Shown here piece after piece: positions 52,059 to 62,820 of a stretch of DNA of 64,000 bases. The number at the start of each line of letters is the position of its first letter. Position 1 is the first letter of the stretch. The stretch spans positions 140,516 through 204,515 of the forward strand of contig JAJQDI010000018.1 in NCBI GenBank assembly GCA_021202275.1, written 5' to 3'. This DNA is from Bacteroides sp. (GTDB lineage Bacteria > Bacteroidota > Bacteroidia > Bacteroidales > Bacteroidaceae). The notes below the pieces were generated by a model. That model did no database searches and was not told the DNA's origin. It was given only the letters and a program-made list of their open reading frames with translations. The translations under genes and the position numbers were made by a program.

Positions 52059-53072
52059 TTATCTGCGCGACGAAGAAGAGCGACTGGAAGAAGAGGAAGA
52101 GGAGCTGCTGCGGCTACTACTGCCTGAAGTACCTGAGGAGGAACGGCTGCTGCCCGGCGAGCTGTCTTTGCCGGAAGTAGAAACACTGCTGCTGCCTGAC
52201 GTACGTGAAGAGGAAGAGCCTGAGCTCCGCTGCGTACTGCTGCCACTGCTCTGTGTAGCCGAGCTGCCCCGGTCCGTAGTACCGGAATTACTGCTACGAT
52301 TGGTAGTGGAACTGCTGCTGCCGCTGGAGTTGCTGGTGCGGTTGGTAGTGGAACTACTGCTGCTACCGCTTCCTGTGGCCGAACTGTTGCGGCTCGTTGT
52401 CGCACTGCTGCTGTTACTTACCCGGTTGGTCGTATTCGTACTCCTGCGGGAAGCAGAGGTCGACGTAGAAGGGCGGCTCGTCACCGTTCCGAAGTCCGAA
52501 CGCCGGTGCGTGGTATACACATTCGTATTACGGATCGTAACAGATGTTCTATATTGCGGATGGCTATAGCGTCCGACATAGAAACTCACCCTGTTATTCC
52601 CGCTCCGGTAATGAGCGCCGGCATAACTCCGGTAATGATAAGGCTTATCAAAATAGAAATGATTGTGATTGGTATAAGTGATATATACCCGGAAAGACCA
52701 CTTGCCCCCGCTCGCATAGATCGGACGATAGAAATAATCCGTCTGCAGGAAACGCCGGTATTGCGTCTGGTTCAGTACATACCTCAGGTCGTCGTTCCGG
52801 AAATCCAGAGAGGTATAATACTCCTCTATGGCCCAGTCATACCCACGCACCACATCATCCATCACATACCGTATCGAATAGATAAAATCGTAATTGATCT
52901 CATATACATCGTTGTACTGGGCGTTGCTCAGGTTCAGTTCATAGCCCATCTTATCTGTCAGGAAACGTGCCTCTTTTCTCACCTTGCTCACGCTCATCGC
53001 GGCGGTAGCTGTTGTGTGCCCCATCCATGTGAAAGCCATCAACAAAAATATCATCTTTTTCATACTGCACAT
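52059..53072 (-). CDS. Secreted hypothetical protein with long Ser/Thr/Gly/Asn-rich low-complexity C-terminal tail
   Basis: Signal-like N-terminus MKKMIFLLMAFTWMGHTTATAA; tail of S/T/N/G/R repeats. Confidence 0.75.
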   Translation of the reverse strand: MCSMKKMIFLLMAFTWMGHTTATAAMSVSKVRKEARFLTDKMGYELNLSNAQYNDVYEINYDFIYSIRYVMDDVVRGYDWAIEEYYTSLDFRNDDLRYVLNQTQYRRFLQTDYFYRPIYASGGKWSFRVYITYTNHNHFYFDKPYHYRSYAGAHYRSGNNRVSFYVGRYSHPQYRTSVTIRNTNVYTTHRRSDFGTVTSRPSTSTSASRRSTNTTNRVSNSSSATTSRNSSATGSGSSSSSTTNRTSNSSGSSSSTTNRSSNSGTTDRGSSATQSSGSSTQRSSGSSSSRTSGSSSVSTSGKDSSPGSSRSSSGTSGSSSRSSSSSSSSSRSSSSRR

Positions 53073-53260
53073 TATTTATAAATGAATACTAACATAGAGG
53101 GTATATCCACAGCCGGTCCGGTTATACGTCCGATGCTTCACTCTATTTTCTGTTATCGATAATGCAAATATAAGGTGAGAATTTCTCCCTGACCAATGAA
53201 AGACTCTATTCCTGGGTAGGAATATCCCTACGGGAAGGAGTTAATTCCCGGAAGGAGGTA

Positions 53261-54100
53261 CTATACCTCCGAAAGACGGATGCCGCCTTCCAGAAGAACG
53301 ATCGCCCTCTTCTTATACAGATCGCCCACAGCCTTTTTAAAGGTTTTCTTGCTCACCCCAAACATCTCATAGATCTCATCGGCCGGACTTTTGTCCGTAA
53401 AAGAGATCTTGCCACCGTTCGAACGGATGAACTGCAACAGTACCTGTGAAAAATCGGTCACCTTCTCCATACCGGGTTTATCCGGCATCAGGTCGATCTT
53501 CCCATCCTCTCTCACCTGCCTGATGTAGGCTTTCCCTTTCCATCCGACATAGATATCCCGGAAGAGTTCGGAATCATACAGCATACCGCTGTATGTATTA
53601 TTTACGATCGCCTTGAATCCCAGGTCTGTCTTCTGCCACACCAGTATATCCACCTCATCGCCGGGCAAATAATCCGGTCTGTCCGTAGAAAGATACCGTT
53701 CTACTTTGGCCGAAGCCACGATGCGGTAACTCTCTTCATCTACATAGACATACACGATGTAGCTTCTTCCCACCTGCATCTTCATCTTCTGCTCCCGGAA
53801 AGGCACAAACAGGTCTTTCATCAGTCCCCAGTCCAGAAAGGCTCCGTACTGATTCACCCAGGCAACCTCCAGGCAGGCAAACTCACCCACCTGCACAGCA
53901 GGGATAAGGGTGGTAGCCATCAGCCTCTCCTCGTTATCCAGGTAAATAAATACCTCCAGCGACTCCCCGATCTGCCAGGTTTCCGGAACATACCGGGAGG
54001 GCAACAAGATCTCACCCTGTTCTCCCCCATCCAGATAGAGGCCGAACTCTACCTCTTTCACGATCTCCAATGTATGAAAACGTCCCAGTTGTATCTGCAT
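53261..54100 (-). CDS. CvfB-like S1 RNA-binding family protein
   Basis: LGRFHTLEIVKEVEFGLYLDGGEQGEILLPSRYVPE; GDEVDILVWQKTDLGFKAIVNNTYSGMLYDSELF. Confidence 0.9.
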   Translation of the reverse strand: MQIQLGRFHTLEIVKEVEFGLYLDGGEQGEILLPSRYVPETWQIGESLEVFIYLDNEERLMATTLIPAVQVGEFACLEVAWVNQYGAFLDWGLMKDLFVPFREQKMKMQVGRSYIVYVYVDEESYRIVASAKVERYLSTDRPDYLPGDEVDILVWQKTDLGFKAIVNNTYSGMLYDSELFRDIYVGWKGKAYIRQVREDGKIDLMPDKPGMEKVTDFSQVLLQFIRSNGGKISFTDKSPADEIYEMFGVSKKTFKKAVGDLYKKRAIVLLEGGIRLSEV

Positions 54101-54232
54101 ATGTGATAAATTTAGGGTCTAAAGATACATAGAAAAAACAAATAGAGAACCATCCCGATGCTTTTACCACATACAAGGACAACCCTCTACCCCCTCCGGA
54201 CTGCCACAGCTGTGCTCCGGCAGCCATTCTGT

Positions 54233-55198
54233 CTACAAAGATCCTATCATCTCGCGTTGCTTCCTGAAATAGACGATCCGCTGCATCTCTCCACTCACAG
54301 AGATCATCGTAGACAATCTTTTCAAAGACAAGACCCAGCTTTTCATAGTCTCAAACGTACTCTTATCCATCGAATTCAACGAATTCAGAGAGAAAGCCTT
54401 CACCATACTCAGGTAGATATCAGATGACTGGAAATAACAATAACTGGTCTCAAAATTGATATTGGATATATACAACAACACCTGTTTTCCCGTATCTTCG
54501 TACTTTCCCCGGATGGCCAGCAACTCCAGTTCATCCAGCAGGGAATGCAGGTCTTCCCGGATCAGACGGACCTCTTCCGGAGTGATCATATCAATGCTCG
54601 CGAAATACCGGATATTGTTCACCAGATACTGGAACATCAGATTATCAAATACATAATACGTATTCTCCACATAATGGGAATTCCTTACCAGTTTCTGACC
54701 CACTTGCCTCACTTTATCCGGCACTACGATCTGCGCGTATTTCTTGGTACCCTCCAGTCCGCCACGCTTATACTTCCATTTAAAGATAGAAAACTTCGTA
54801 AGATGCTCATAAGCCAGATAGATCGTCTGCGGCAACACATTGGAACAGTCCGCCAGTTCCGAATAAGTCCCCTCCCTGAGCGCGTGAAGTTGCTCCGCGA
54901 AGTGTTCAATGTGACTCAGATCAATGTCATCCGGGCGGTCATATTCCAACGGATTGTATTGGAACGGGCGGGAATGGTTGAAGGAAGTGCCTACTATACA
55001 ATCGATCGAGATGCCCAGATGATTGGAGATAGTAGCGATTTCCGAAAAGGTAAATGGTACTTCACACCGCAAACGACGGTAAACAGCTTCTTTCTCTATA
55101 TACAGCAGATCCATCAGCATATTCACCAGTTTCGAATTTTCCGGTATCTTATCTTTGACAGCCTTGATAAAGGCATCATACAGCGGACCATTTTTCAT
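54233..55198 (-). CDS. BetR/HTH-like regulator candidate (321 aa)
   Basis: N-terminal helical segment LLYIEKEAVYRRLRCEVPFTFSEIATISNHLGISID resembling HTH; paralog downstream. Confidence 0.65.
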   Translation of the reverse strand: MKNGPLYDAFIKAVKDKIPENSKLVNMLMDLLYIEKEAVYRRLRCEVPFTFSEIATISNHLGISIDCIVGTSFNHSRPFQYNPLEYDRPDDIDLSHIEHFAEQLHALREGTYSELADCSNVLPQTIYLAYEHLTKFSIFKWKYKRGGLEGTKKYAQIVVPDKVRQVGQKLVRNSHYVENTYYVFDNLMFQYLVNNIRYFASIDMITPEEVRLIREDLHSLLDELELLAIRGKYEDTGKQVLLYISNINFETSYCYFQSSDIYLSMVKAFSLNSLNSMDKSTFETMKSWVLSLKRLSTMISVSGEMQRIVYFRKQREMIGSL

Positions 55199-55577
55199 AA
55201 TTTTTTCCTTAGGTTAAGATTAGAACTGAATGAACTCTCATCATCTCTGGCAACATAAATCACCATAAATATAACAAGAATAATCCAGCCGGCTAAGGAT
55301 TGAGTGTCATTTTTTATATCAGATCGCGCTTTTTTCTATATCCGTCAATTTACACAACAAAAAATTACATTTCCCGGATCTATCCGCCGGATCACCTCCT
55401 CTCCTTCTGTTTTCCATACCTCGTCGAAGAACCTCCTCCCAAAGGGCCCTCCACAGGATCTATGTAAACAATTCCGAAAGTATGACAGGAAAACGATCTC
55501 CGGACCGGATAAGCCAGACAGACACAGCTCCGCAGGAAAGAACAACCCCAGGTTATCCGTTTGCGAAGACCCGATGT

Positions 55578-56550
55578 TTACAATTGGGAGACAATCTCAC
55601 GCTGGGCTTTAAAGAAATGGATGCGATGCTCCTCACCGGTCTCAGAGATAAGTATAGAAGCACGCTGGAGAGCTTTTGTCCAGGATTTCATCCGCTGGAA
55701 ACTCTTTTCATCCGCAGACACCGTATCTATGATAGTAAACCATTTGAGCATCGAGAGGCGGGTCATCTCATTCAGGGAGATATAGGTCGTAGAATTGGGC
55801 AGATCTACCTGAGAAACATACATCTGCACTTTCTTTCCTGTGGCAAAGCATCCTTTCCGGGCAATCTCTTCCATCTCGTCCAACAGACGGAAAAAGTCCT
55901 CTTTGATCTCTTCTACCTCCGGTCGGCTGATCAGCGAGATCTCCTCAAAAAAACGGATATCATTGGTCACGAAGCGGAAGATATTCTTGTCTAAGATGAT
56001 ATTGGTAAGCCCCATCTGGCGTATCTCCCGGTGATATGCTTCATTGATCTCCAGCAATCTCTGTGAAGGATGGATCTGGCTATACTTCAAGGTCCGCTCC
56101 GGGACCCCCCTGCTGAAACACCCATTTCAGTAATACCAATTTATACAGCGGCAAAGAAGAGACATAGAAGAGCTGTGGTAAGGTATTGGTCACAATAGCC
56201 GATTCGGACTCAGGATGGTCTTTCAGACGCGACAAGATCGAGATCAGGCCCTCCATCATCCGGTAATCCTCCTCAGACGGACGGAACAAATAATCTACAT
56301 ATACCAATTCACACGGGCTGGATTTATCCGTATGCCCCAGACGGATCACATTATCCATAGAGATCTGAAAAGCACGTGACAAAAGAACAATCTCATTGAA
56401 TGAAAAATGAACCTCTCCCCTCAATCTGCGATATACAACCTCACGTTCCAGAAAAAGAATATCCATCAGTTTATTGGTCAGTTCTTTCCTGCTATCCACC
56501 TTTGACCTTAAAATCTCGATAAAAGTATTGTATGTTTTATTGTCTTTCAT
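55578..56550 (-). pseudogene. BetR/HTH-like paralog of 54233-55198, frameshifted at a G6 (plus strand C6, 56105-56110) tract
   Basis: Frame 1 ends LLKWVFQQGGPGADLEV*; the other frame continues PERTLKYSQIHPSQRLLEIN, colinear with FKWKYKRGGLEGTKKYAQIVVPD of the intact paralog. Confidence 0.82.
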
Positions 56551-57090
56551 TATTCCGTTGAAAAGAGAAAGCGTGTTCTCAGCTGTATGTAACCCCTCCT
56601 GATAAAAAGTGACTTCCTACCGTACGAAGCCACTATAGCATCTTGCAATACTCGGAATATTCACGTAATTACGCAAATAATACATACTCGTTTTCCGTCA
56701 ATTTGTTTTGTTTTTCACTTACCTTAACTTTTAATTTTACCTGTAAAAAGATCCGAAAATGCCTATCAGAAAGCATCAATCATTTTTTTCATCCGGCTTT
56801 TTTTCACACACGACACCTTTCTTTATCCGATTGAACTGCTTGTTAACCATCCGATCTACGCGTTCCATACCCTATCTGATCACATAAAAAATGCGAATAG
56901 GGCCGGCCTCATATTTTCCGGGAAACATCGCCTCTACATGTTTCCCATATCTACGTATCAAAGAATTCACCGGCCTACCATTTAAATCGCACATCGTAAA
57001 TCGGTACACCGCCCAACGTGTTGGTGATGCCGGCCGGGACCTACACAGGAACCACCCTCCCGGACCATACATTCGCTACGAATCCGTTTC

Positions 57091-58377
57091 TCAGAAAGAA
57101 TATTGCACCAGCAGGTTCAGTCGGTTGGCTGTATAGGTAGTAGCATCAAATCCCGTTTTCCAGCCATGCAGATATTCCACACCTCCCAGCATATTCGAAG
57201 TGATATTCCAGAACATATTCGCAGCCAGGTATTGCCCGTATCTGTATGACGCGCTATTTGTAGCGGGATAACCATTCCGGCCATATACCCGTGACTGGCT
57301 GTAGGTAGAAGAGACAAACACCACCGGGCTCAGGTTATACTGCAAACCGGCATACCACCCCAGCACCGGAAGCACCTGCATCCTGCCCTCTTTCCCTCCA
57401 TGGGGCACCAGATCAAGGCTCTGGGTACCCAGGTCATTGATAAAATTACCGATCCCCTCTCCGTAAGTCACCTGTCCGAAAGCCTTCCATTTTTTAATGG
57501 TCGTAAATACCGTAGAAGCCTGTACCCCCCAACCCGTTTCCGTAAAAGCCTTCTCATACAGATCGCTGCTATAGGTCATCGGCCGCAATACCCCGGCCAC
57601 GCGGAAGTGGCTTTTGGTATTCCAGCTGTATTGCACAAATGCAGGTACATTCGGAGCACGTTGCGTATTCACCGCCAGATACTCGTCCGTAGTGGCACTC
57701 ACCGACGGCATTTCTACTCCCAGCCCCGCGCTCCAGCGCGAAGAGAAGGTATGTGTATAGTACAGCAGATTGGTACGGTAGTTCACCTGCCCGGCCGGCC
57801 CTTCATAGTCTATATTGGGCGGACTGCTCGCCGGATCCGTGAAAAGTCCGTAATCCCACCCCGCCCGGAAACCCAGGAAAGAGACATACGCGTTGTGCAT
57901 CCTCAGCGTGTTGTTACTACCCCGGAAATAGGTATTCACATATACCACAAAGTCTCCCAGACGGGACGTACGTCCCAGCAATTTGACATATACACTGGAA
58001 CCGGTCGGATCCAGCTGAAAATTGTTGCGCGCGTAATTGCCCGCACCCGGTACACCGATCAGCGAAGGATAGAAATCCAGATTATCCACCATTCCATGAA
58101 AATCATACTCCAGCGCCGTACGTACATTTCCCCCGATCCCCAGGGTAAACTTCCCCCGGCTATCGCTCAACTGGAACCGGGGAGCCTGCGGATCCTGAAA
58201 ACGTGTCCGCCGCTCCGGATCCATACGAGAGTCCATCGAAGCAGTCGCAGATCTGCCGTAAGAGACCACCGCTCCGCTTCCCTGATGCTCATCGGTACCG
58301 TGCTGTTGGGCATATCCCGGAAGTATATATAAACCCAAAAAGGAGATCATCAGCCACCACCTGAATGTTCTTTCCAT
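57091..58377 (-). CDS. DcaP-like outer-membrane porin
   Basis: Signal peptide; FTLGIGGNVRTALEYDFHGMVDNLDFYPSLI; NFQLDPTGSSVYVKLLGRTSRLGDFVVYVNTYFRG; C-terminal LNLLVQYSF. Confidence 0.8.
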   Translation of the reverse strand: MERTFRWWLMISFLGLYILPGYAQQHGTDEHQGSGAVVSYGRSATASMDSRMDPERRTRFQDPQAPRFQLSDSRGKFTLGIGGNVRTALEYDFHGMVDNLDFYPSLIGVPGAGNYARNNFQLDPTGSSVYVKLLGRTSRLGDFVVYVNTYFRGSNNTLRMHNAYVSFLGFRAGWDYGLFTDPASSPPNIDYEGPAGQVNYRTNLLYYTHTFSSRWSAGLGVEMPSVSATTDEYLAVNTQRAPNVPAFVQYSWNTKSHFRVAGVLRPMTYSSDLYEKAFTETGWGVQASTVFTTIKKWKAFGQVTYGEGIGNFINDLGTQSLDLVPHGGKEGRMQVLPVLGWYAGLQYNLSPVVFVSSTYSQSRVYGRNGYPATNSASYRYGQYLAANMFWNITSNMLGGVEYLHGWKTGFDATTYTANRLNLLVQYSF

Positions 58378-58528
58378 AAACTCATAAATTTAAGTAATAT
58401 TGTATTAACAAAATAAAACTCAAATGGTTGTTCACAGAAAAGAGAAAAAACAATGGCTCCCGCTTCTTCAGAAGACAATCCTACTTACAAATAGACGATC
58501 CAAGACTTTCCAAAGGATATTATCTACC

Positions 58529-58570
58529 TGTAGAGACGCACGGCGTGCGTCTCCGTGATGCAAGTCCAAC
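58529..58570 (+). repeat. Palindromic interspersed repeat, copy 2
   Basis: TGTAGAGACGCACGGCGTGCGTCTCCGTGATGCAAGTCCAAC; core GAGACGCACGGCGTGCGTCTC is palindromic. Confidence 0.8.
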
Positions 58571-58732
58571 ATATATACATGTATGTTCCATGGAACAGAC
58601 GTTCAGCTCTGCTGTTTCTGATCCAACGAATAACAGAATACCTCTATACAGGAACAAAATCCATCTTTTATAAGATCAGAAGGAGAGAATATAACAAAAA
58701 CAGACCATCAAAAATAGTTCATCCTGTACAAT

Positions 58733-58830
58733 AAGAGTTTTAAGTTATAAGTTTTAAGTATCATCTGAAATAAGATAAAAAGAACCACAAGCAAAAACTT
58801 ACGACTTAAAACTTATAACTCAAAACTCTT
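58733..58830. repeat. Inverted TTAAGTTATAAG-type intergenic repeat, second copy
   Basis: gagttttaagttataagttttaag ... cttaaaacttataactcaaaactc. Confidence 0.75.
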
Positions 58831-58934
58831 TCTGTCCTTTCAATCGTAAATCGTAAATCAGTAAATCTCTTTGTCTCTACAAGTAGACGCCACCATACAG
58901 TATAATCTCCACCCGCAAATCAGTACATCCTGAA

Positions 58935-60701
58935 TTACGCAAACTGTTCCTGATACAACCCGTAGTATTTTCCTTTCTTATCGATCAGTTCCTGATGCGT
59001 ACCCTGCTCGATGATCTGTCCATGTTCGAGCACAATGATGCGGTCCGCGTTCTTAATGGTAGAGAGCCGGTGAGCGATCACCAGACTGGTACGTCCTTCC
59101 ATCAGGCGGTCGAGTCCGCGCTGGATCAGCATCTCACTGCGGGTATCGATGTTGCTGGTAGCCTCATCGAGCAGCAGGATAGAGGGGTTGGCAATGGCTG
59201 CGCGGGCAATGTTGAGCAGCTGGCGTTGTCCCTGGCTCAGGTTCTCGCCATCGTTCTCCAGCAGGGTATCGTAGCCATGTTGCAAGCGTTTGATAAAGGA
59301 ATGGGCGGCTGTGAGGCGGGCAGCGGCCTCCACCTCTTCGTCGGTAGCATCGAGCCGGCCGAAGCGTATGTTCTCACGTACCGTCCCCGTAAAGAGGTGT
59401 GTCTCCTGCAACACGATCGCCATCAGCCGGCGGAGGCTGTCGCGTTTGATCTTGTCGATGGGGTGGTCGTCGATGGTGATCTCCCCCGAACGGATGTCAT
59501 AGAAGCGGGGCAGCATGTTCATGATCGTGGTTTTTCCCGCTCCGGTAGTTCCCACGATCGCGACCTTCTGTCCGGCAGGGATACACAAGGTGATATCGCG
59601 CAGCACCGTCTGTTCCGGCTCGTAGCCAAACCACACATCTTCCAGATACACCTCCCCTTCGATCCCGGTCAGGTCTATCGCGTCCGGAGCGTCCGCTTCC
59701 TCCGGCGATTCGTCCATCACCTCAAAGATACGCTCGGCGCCCGCCAGTGCCGCCTGGATGGTGTTGTAAAGGCTGGCCAGTTCATTGATCGGACGGCCAA
59801 ACTGCCGCGAATATTGCAGGAAGGTAGCCAGCCCACCGAGGTCGAACCCGCGGTAGATAGCCAACAGCGCCCCTACAATGGTGATCAGGACATAGGTCAG
59901 CGTATTCAGGTTCTGCGTCACCGGCATCATCAGTCCCGAGTAGAACTGCGCCTTGAGCGACTTGTCGTTCAGATCCTGGTTAAGCACCTCAAACTCCTCC
60001 TCTACCTGCTTCTCGTGGTTGAATACTTTCACCACCTTCTGCCCGCTGATCATCTCTTCGATGTATCCGTTCATGTCTCCCAGCACCTCCTGCTGCGCCC
60101 GGAAATACTTGCGGCTGACGCGTACGATCCGTTGCGCGCTGAAGATCATCAGAGGCACGGTCACCAACGCCACCAGCGTCAGGATAGGACTGATGTATAT
60201 CATCAATACAAATATCCCTACCAGAGTGAGCACCCCGCTGAATAGGTCGGACAGCGAATCGGTGAGCGCGTCGCTGATGCGGTCGATGTCGTTGGTATAG
60301 CGGCTCATTAGGTCCCCGTGCTGGTGGGTATCGAAATAGCGGACAGGCAGGTACTCCATCTTCTGAAAGAGGTCCGAACGCATCCGGTGCACCGTACGCT
60401 GCGCGATCCGGTTGAGCAGGCGTTGCCTGACGAATACCGCCACCACCCCGGTCAGGTAGATACCTCCCAGAATCAGGAGCATCCGGATCAGTCCCGCAAC
60501 ATCGGCAGGCAGGATGTAGTTGTTGATAATAGGCCGCAGCATATACGACCCCATCAGATCGGCTGCGATGCCTACAACGATCAGGGCAAACGTCACCCCC
60601 AGCAGCAACCTGTCGTTGGCCAGGTAAGAAATAAACCTGCGGAGCGTCTTCTTCACTGCTTTCGGTTTACCTGCGTCGGCTGTATTTTTCAACGGTGGCA
60701 T
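58935..60701 (-). CDS. ABC exporter, fused TM-ATPase (half of tandem pair)
   Basis: VGTTGAGKTTIMNMLPRFYDIRSGEI, LSQGQRQLLNIARA, LLLDEATSNIDTRSE. Confidence 0.95.
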   Translation of the reverse strand: MPPLKNTADAGKPKAVKKTLRRFISYLANDRLLLGVTFALIVVGIAADLMGSYMLRPIINNYILPADVAGLIRMLLILGGIYLTGVVAVFVRQRLLNRIAQRTVHRMRSDLFQKMEYLPVRYFDTHQHGDLMSRYTNDIDRISDALTDSLSDLFSGVLTLVGIFVLMIYISPILTLVALVTVPLMIFSAQRIVRVSRKYFRAQQEVLGDMNGYIEEMISGQKVVKVFNHEKQVEEEFEVLNQDLNDKSLKAQFYSGLMMPVTQNLNTLTYVLITIVGALLAIYRGFDLGGLATFLQYSRQFGRPINELASLYNTIQAALAGAERIFEVMDESPEEADAPDAIDLTGIEGEVYLEDVWFGYEPEQTVLRDITLCIPAGQKVAIVGTTGAGKTTIMNMLPRFYDIRSGEITIDDHPIDKIKRDSLRRLMAIVLQETHLFTGTVRENIRFGRLDATDEEVEAAARLTAAHSFIKRLQHGYDTLLENDGENLSQGQRQLLNIARAAIANPSILLLDEATSNIDTRSEMLIQRGLDRLMEGRTSLVIAHRLSTIKNADRIIVLEHGQIIEQGTHQELIDKKGKYYGLYQEQFA

Positions 60702-60702
60702 C

Positions 60703-62427
60703 TCAGGGTACGATTTGTTGTGAGTTATAGATTTCCCGGTACACCTCCGAAGTCTGCAACAGTTCGGCAGGAGTACCCAGGGCTACGATCGCTCCGTCGT
60801 CCAGGATCATCACCCGGTCCGAGGTTTGCATCGTGTTGATACGCTGGGTGATGATAAATACCGTAGTATCGGTGAGCAGGTTTTTCAGGCTGGCGCGTAT
60901 CTTTTGTTCCGTATTCGAATCTACCGCACTGGTACTGTCGTCCAGGATCAGGATCTTAGGTTTGCGCAGCAGCGCCCGGGCAATACACAGACGTTGCTTC
61001 TGTCCTCCCGAGACATTCACGCCGCCCCTGCCCAGCTCCGTATCGTAGCCTTCCGGGAAAGAAACAATAAAGTCGTGCGCGTCGGCAGCACGGGCCGCCT
61101 CTTCGATCTCCTCCTGGGTGGCATTGGGATCGCCCCAGAGCAGGTTTTCCCGGATGGTCCCGGTAAACAAGACATTCTTCTGCAACACCACACTCACCCC
61201 TTCGCGCAGGGTCTCGAGGTGATAATCCAAGATATTCCTGCCATCGATAAGTATCTCCCCGGAACGGATGTCGTACAGCCGCGGGATCAGTTGCACCAGC
61301 GAAGACTTCGCAGACCCCGTAGCTCCCACCACCGCCACCGTTTCGGCCGGACGTACGTGGAAGCTGATATCGTGCAATACATCCGTCTCCCTACCCCGGT
61401 AGCGGAAATTCACCCGGTCGAACACCACCTCTCCCCGCTCTACCCGGTAGAGGTCTTTCGCTCCCTCCGGCGTATCGGTCAGGGAAGGTTCTTTATCCAG
61501 TACCTCCCGGATGCGTTCGGAAGAGGCCGACGCCCGGGCAAAGGTCATGATGATCATGGAAAGCATCATCAGCGAAAAGAGGATCTGGCTCAGGTAAGTG
61601 ACCACCGAGATCAGTTCCCCCACCTGTAAGCTGCCTGCCATGATCTTGCGCCCGCCAAACCAGAGTACGGCCAGGATCGATCCGTTCATCACCAATTGCA
61701 ACACCGGGAACATCGTCACCACAATGTTGGAGGCGCGGATCACTTTATCCCGCAACTCCTCGCTGCTGCGTACGAACTTCCGTGTCTCAAAATCTTCCCG
61801 GACAAAGGACTTCACCACCCGGATGTTGATCAGGTTTTCCTGGATCACCGCATTCAGCTGATCCAGCTTCTCCTGCGCCTGCACAAAGAACGGGAATCCC
61901 TTACGCAGGATAATATACAGGCTCAGGGCCAGTGCCGGTACAGACACCGCCAGTATCCAGAGCAGGTCTTTGTTGATACGGGAGACAAAGAACAGCGCCA
62001 CGATCAGCATCAGAGGCGAACGCAGCAACAGACGCAAAGACACCTGTACCACCATCTGGATGCGGGTGATGTCGTTGGTGAGCTGGGTGATCAGCGATGC
62101 CGTACTGAACTCATCGATATCGGAAAAGGAGAACTCCTGGATCCGGCGGAACAGCGTGCTCCGCAGATCGGTACCAAAGCCAATGGACGCGCGGGAAGAG
62201 ACATAGATATTGGCGATACTGGCCACCAGCCCCACCAGGGAGATCGGTACCATGTAGATCCCAAACCGGGTAATAAAAGGAATATCCTGCCGCATCACTC
62301 CGTCGTCCACGATCCGTGCCATCAGCATGGGTTGTGCCGTCTCAGAAAGCACCAGAACAAATACCAGCAACGGACTAAGCAGAAAACTGGTTTTGTAACG
62401 ACGAAGTATCTTCCAATATTTTTTCAT
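60703..62427 (-). CDS. ABC exporter, fused TM-ATPase (upstream partner of tandem pair)
   Basis: VGATGSAKSSLVQLIPRLYDIRSGEI, VSGGQKQRLCIARALL, ILDDSTSAVD. Confidence 0.95.
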   Translation of the reverse strand: MKKYWKILRRYKTSFLLSPLLVFVLVLSETAQPMLMARIVDDGVMRQDIPFITRFGIYMVPISLVGLVASIANIYVSSRASIGFGTDLRSTLFRRIQEFSFSDIDEFSTASLITQLTNDITRIQMVVQVSLRLLLRSPLMLIVALFFVSRINKDLLWILAVSVPALALSLYIILRKGFPFFVQAQEKLDQLNAVIQENLINIRVVKSFVREDFETRKFVRSSEELRDKVIRASNIVVTMFPVLQLVMNGSILAVLWFGGRKIMAGSLQVGELISVVTYLSQILFSLMMLSMIIMTFARASASSERIREVLDKEPSLTDTPEGAKDLYRVERGEVVFDRVNFRYRGRETDVLHDISFHVRPAETVAVVGATGSAKSSLVQLIPRLYDIRSGEILIDGRNILDYHLETLREGVSVVLQKNVLFTGTIRENLLWGDPNATQEEIEEAARAADAHDFIVSFPEGYDTELGRGGVNVSGGQKQRLCIARALLRKPKILILDDSTSAVDSNTEQKIRASLKNLLTDTTVFIITQRINTMQTSDRVMILDDGAIVALGTPAELLQTSEVYREIYNSQQIVP

Positions 62428-62820
62428 TTAACATTCATGCCATGTCCGGAAAGTGAACCTGCCGGTAGAAGAAACAGTTGGCCCGCGTCGAAAGTTCAAT
62501 AAGAACACCAATCCCTGCGACCCGGAAAAACCTGTCGACAGGCCATATAGCATACAGTCCTTTCGCTGCACCCGACCCGCAACATGGTTTATTTCTATTT
62601 CCGGCCCCAATGGTTCCGGGGAACACTTTCTCAGAAAATACAGATAGATACACTATAGCAAAGAGCTTACCGGAGAGTACCCACTGTGTAAAATTAGAAA
62701 CAAAAACGGATTTGAGACGCATCTACTATATAAAAAAGTGATTTTATCTCTCACCATCTCTCACTTTTACATATATCCTTCTGACTACAACCACATTAAA
62801 AAAGTGAGAGATAAAAGTTA

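Noticed and set aside
52033-52569. 178-aa plus-strand ORF rich in L/E/V
   Set aside because: Antisense to the Ser-rich tail of 52059-53072; its openness is a by-product of repetitive TCC/AGC-type codons.
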